From contig DASWFZ010000255.1 in the NCBI GenBank assembly GCA_036393975.1, forward strand, positions 1 to 5,200: 5,200 nt of DNA, read 5' to 3'. Below, one piece after another: positions 5,084 through 5,200 of this stretch. The position numbers and the translations under genes were made by a program. The DNA comes from 13-1-40CM-64-14 sp036393975. GTDB taxonomy: Bacteria; Sysuimicrobiota; Sysuimicrobiia; Sysuimicrobiales; Kaftiobacteriaceae. The notes beneath the pieces were generated by a model that had not been told where the DNA came from, did not search any database, and saw only the letters and a list, made by a program, of their open reading frames with translations. How positions within the stretch are numbered: position 1 is the stretch's first letter; each line of letters starts with the position of its first letter.

Positions 5084-5110
5084 TGCCGACTCCCCTATCT
5101 CTGATCGCCG

Positions 5111-5200
5111 CTAGCCGACGACCTGAATGCCCATCGACCGCGCCGTGCCCTCGATCATCCGCATCGCCGCCTCGACATCGTGGGCGTTGAGGTCCCGCAT
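5111..5200 (-). CDS. rplK: 50S ribosomal protein L11, C-terminal end (partial)
   Basis: Seen: an open frame enters from the right edge and ends at a TAG (5111-5113). The 29 codons read MRDLNAHDVEAAMRMIEGTA, then RSMGIQVVG. The stretch R-M-I-E-G-T-A-R-S-M-G-I-Q-V-V-G fits the L11 family signature of the C-terminal rRNA-binding domain. The Met at the window edge is internal, because L11 is normally about 141 residues, so roughly 110 residues lie outside. Known of the family: L11 binds the 23S rRNA GTPase-associated centre at the base of the L10-L12 stalk and takes part in factor-dependent GTP hydrolysis and the stringent response. Context: it precedes rplA by 27 nt, the standard rplK-rplA order, with no terminator in the spacer, so the two are probably co-transcribed. 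Confidence 0.96.
   Translation of the reverse strand: MRDLNAHDVEAAMRMIEGTARSMGIQVVG

Overview
All recognisable genes lie on the minus strand and form the conserved bacterial ribosomal-protein / RNA-polymerase cluster. In transcription order, from the right edge to the left, they are rplK (L11, only the last 29 codons), rplA (L1), rplJ (L10), rplL (L7/L12) and rpoB (RNA polymerase beta, first 896 codons, running off the left edge). Products act together on the ribosome (L11, L10 and L12 build the GTPase-associated stalk base and stalk; L1 forms the opposite stalk) and in transcription (beta subunit).

The source is a GC-rich bacterium (roughly 60% GC by eye). The RpoB core, above all the rifampicin-pocket stretch, reads like Bacillus-type (Terrabacteria) beta subunits as I remember them. 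That suggests a GC-rich Firmicutes/Chloroflexi-like lineage, but I cannot place it more closely. There is no sign of mobile DNA, phage, CRISPR or horizontal transfer.

Layout: 5111-5200 rplK 3' end; 5084-5110 short spacer with the rplA RBS; 4361-5083 rplA; 4131-4360 regulatory gap holding a probable promoter, an L10-leader-type RNA and a terminator-like hairpin; 3561-4130 rplJ; 3499-3560 spacer with a strong hairpin abutting the rplL Shine-Dalgarno; 3100-3498 rplL (GTG start); 2691-3099 a 409-nt gap holding a good sigma70-like promoter, a strong intrinsic terminator, a weaker second promoter and a series of hairpins before the rpoB RBS; 1-2690 rpoB.

The genes are ordinary and intact. What is interesting is regulatory: two separate attenuator-like terminators (before rplJ and before rpoB), each with an upstream promoter and a possible competing fold, plus apparent lineage-specific insertions in RpoB and a long L12-binding helix in L10. 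I found no credible new multi-gene system.
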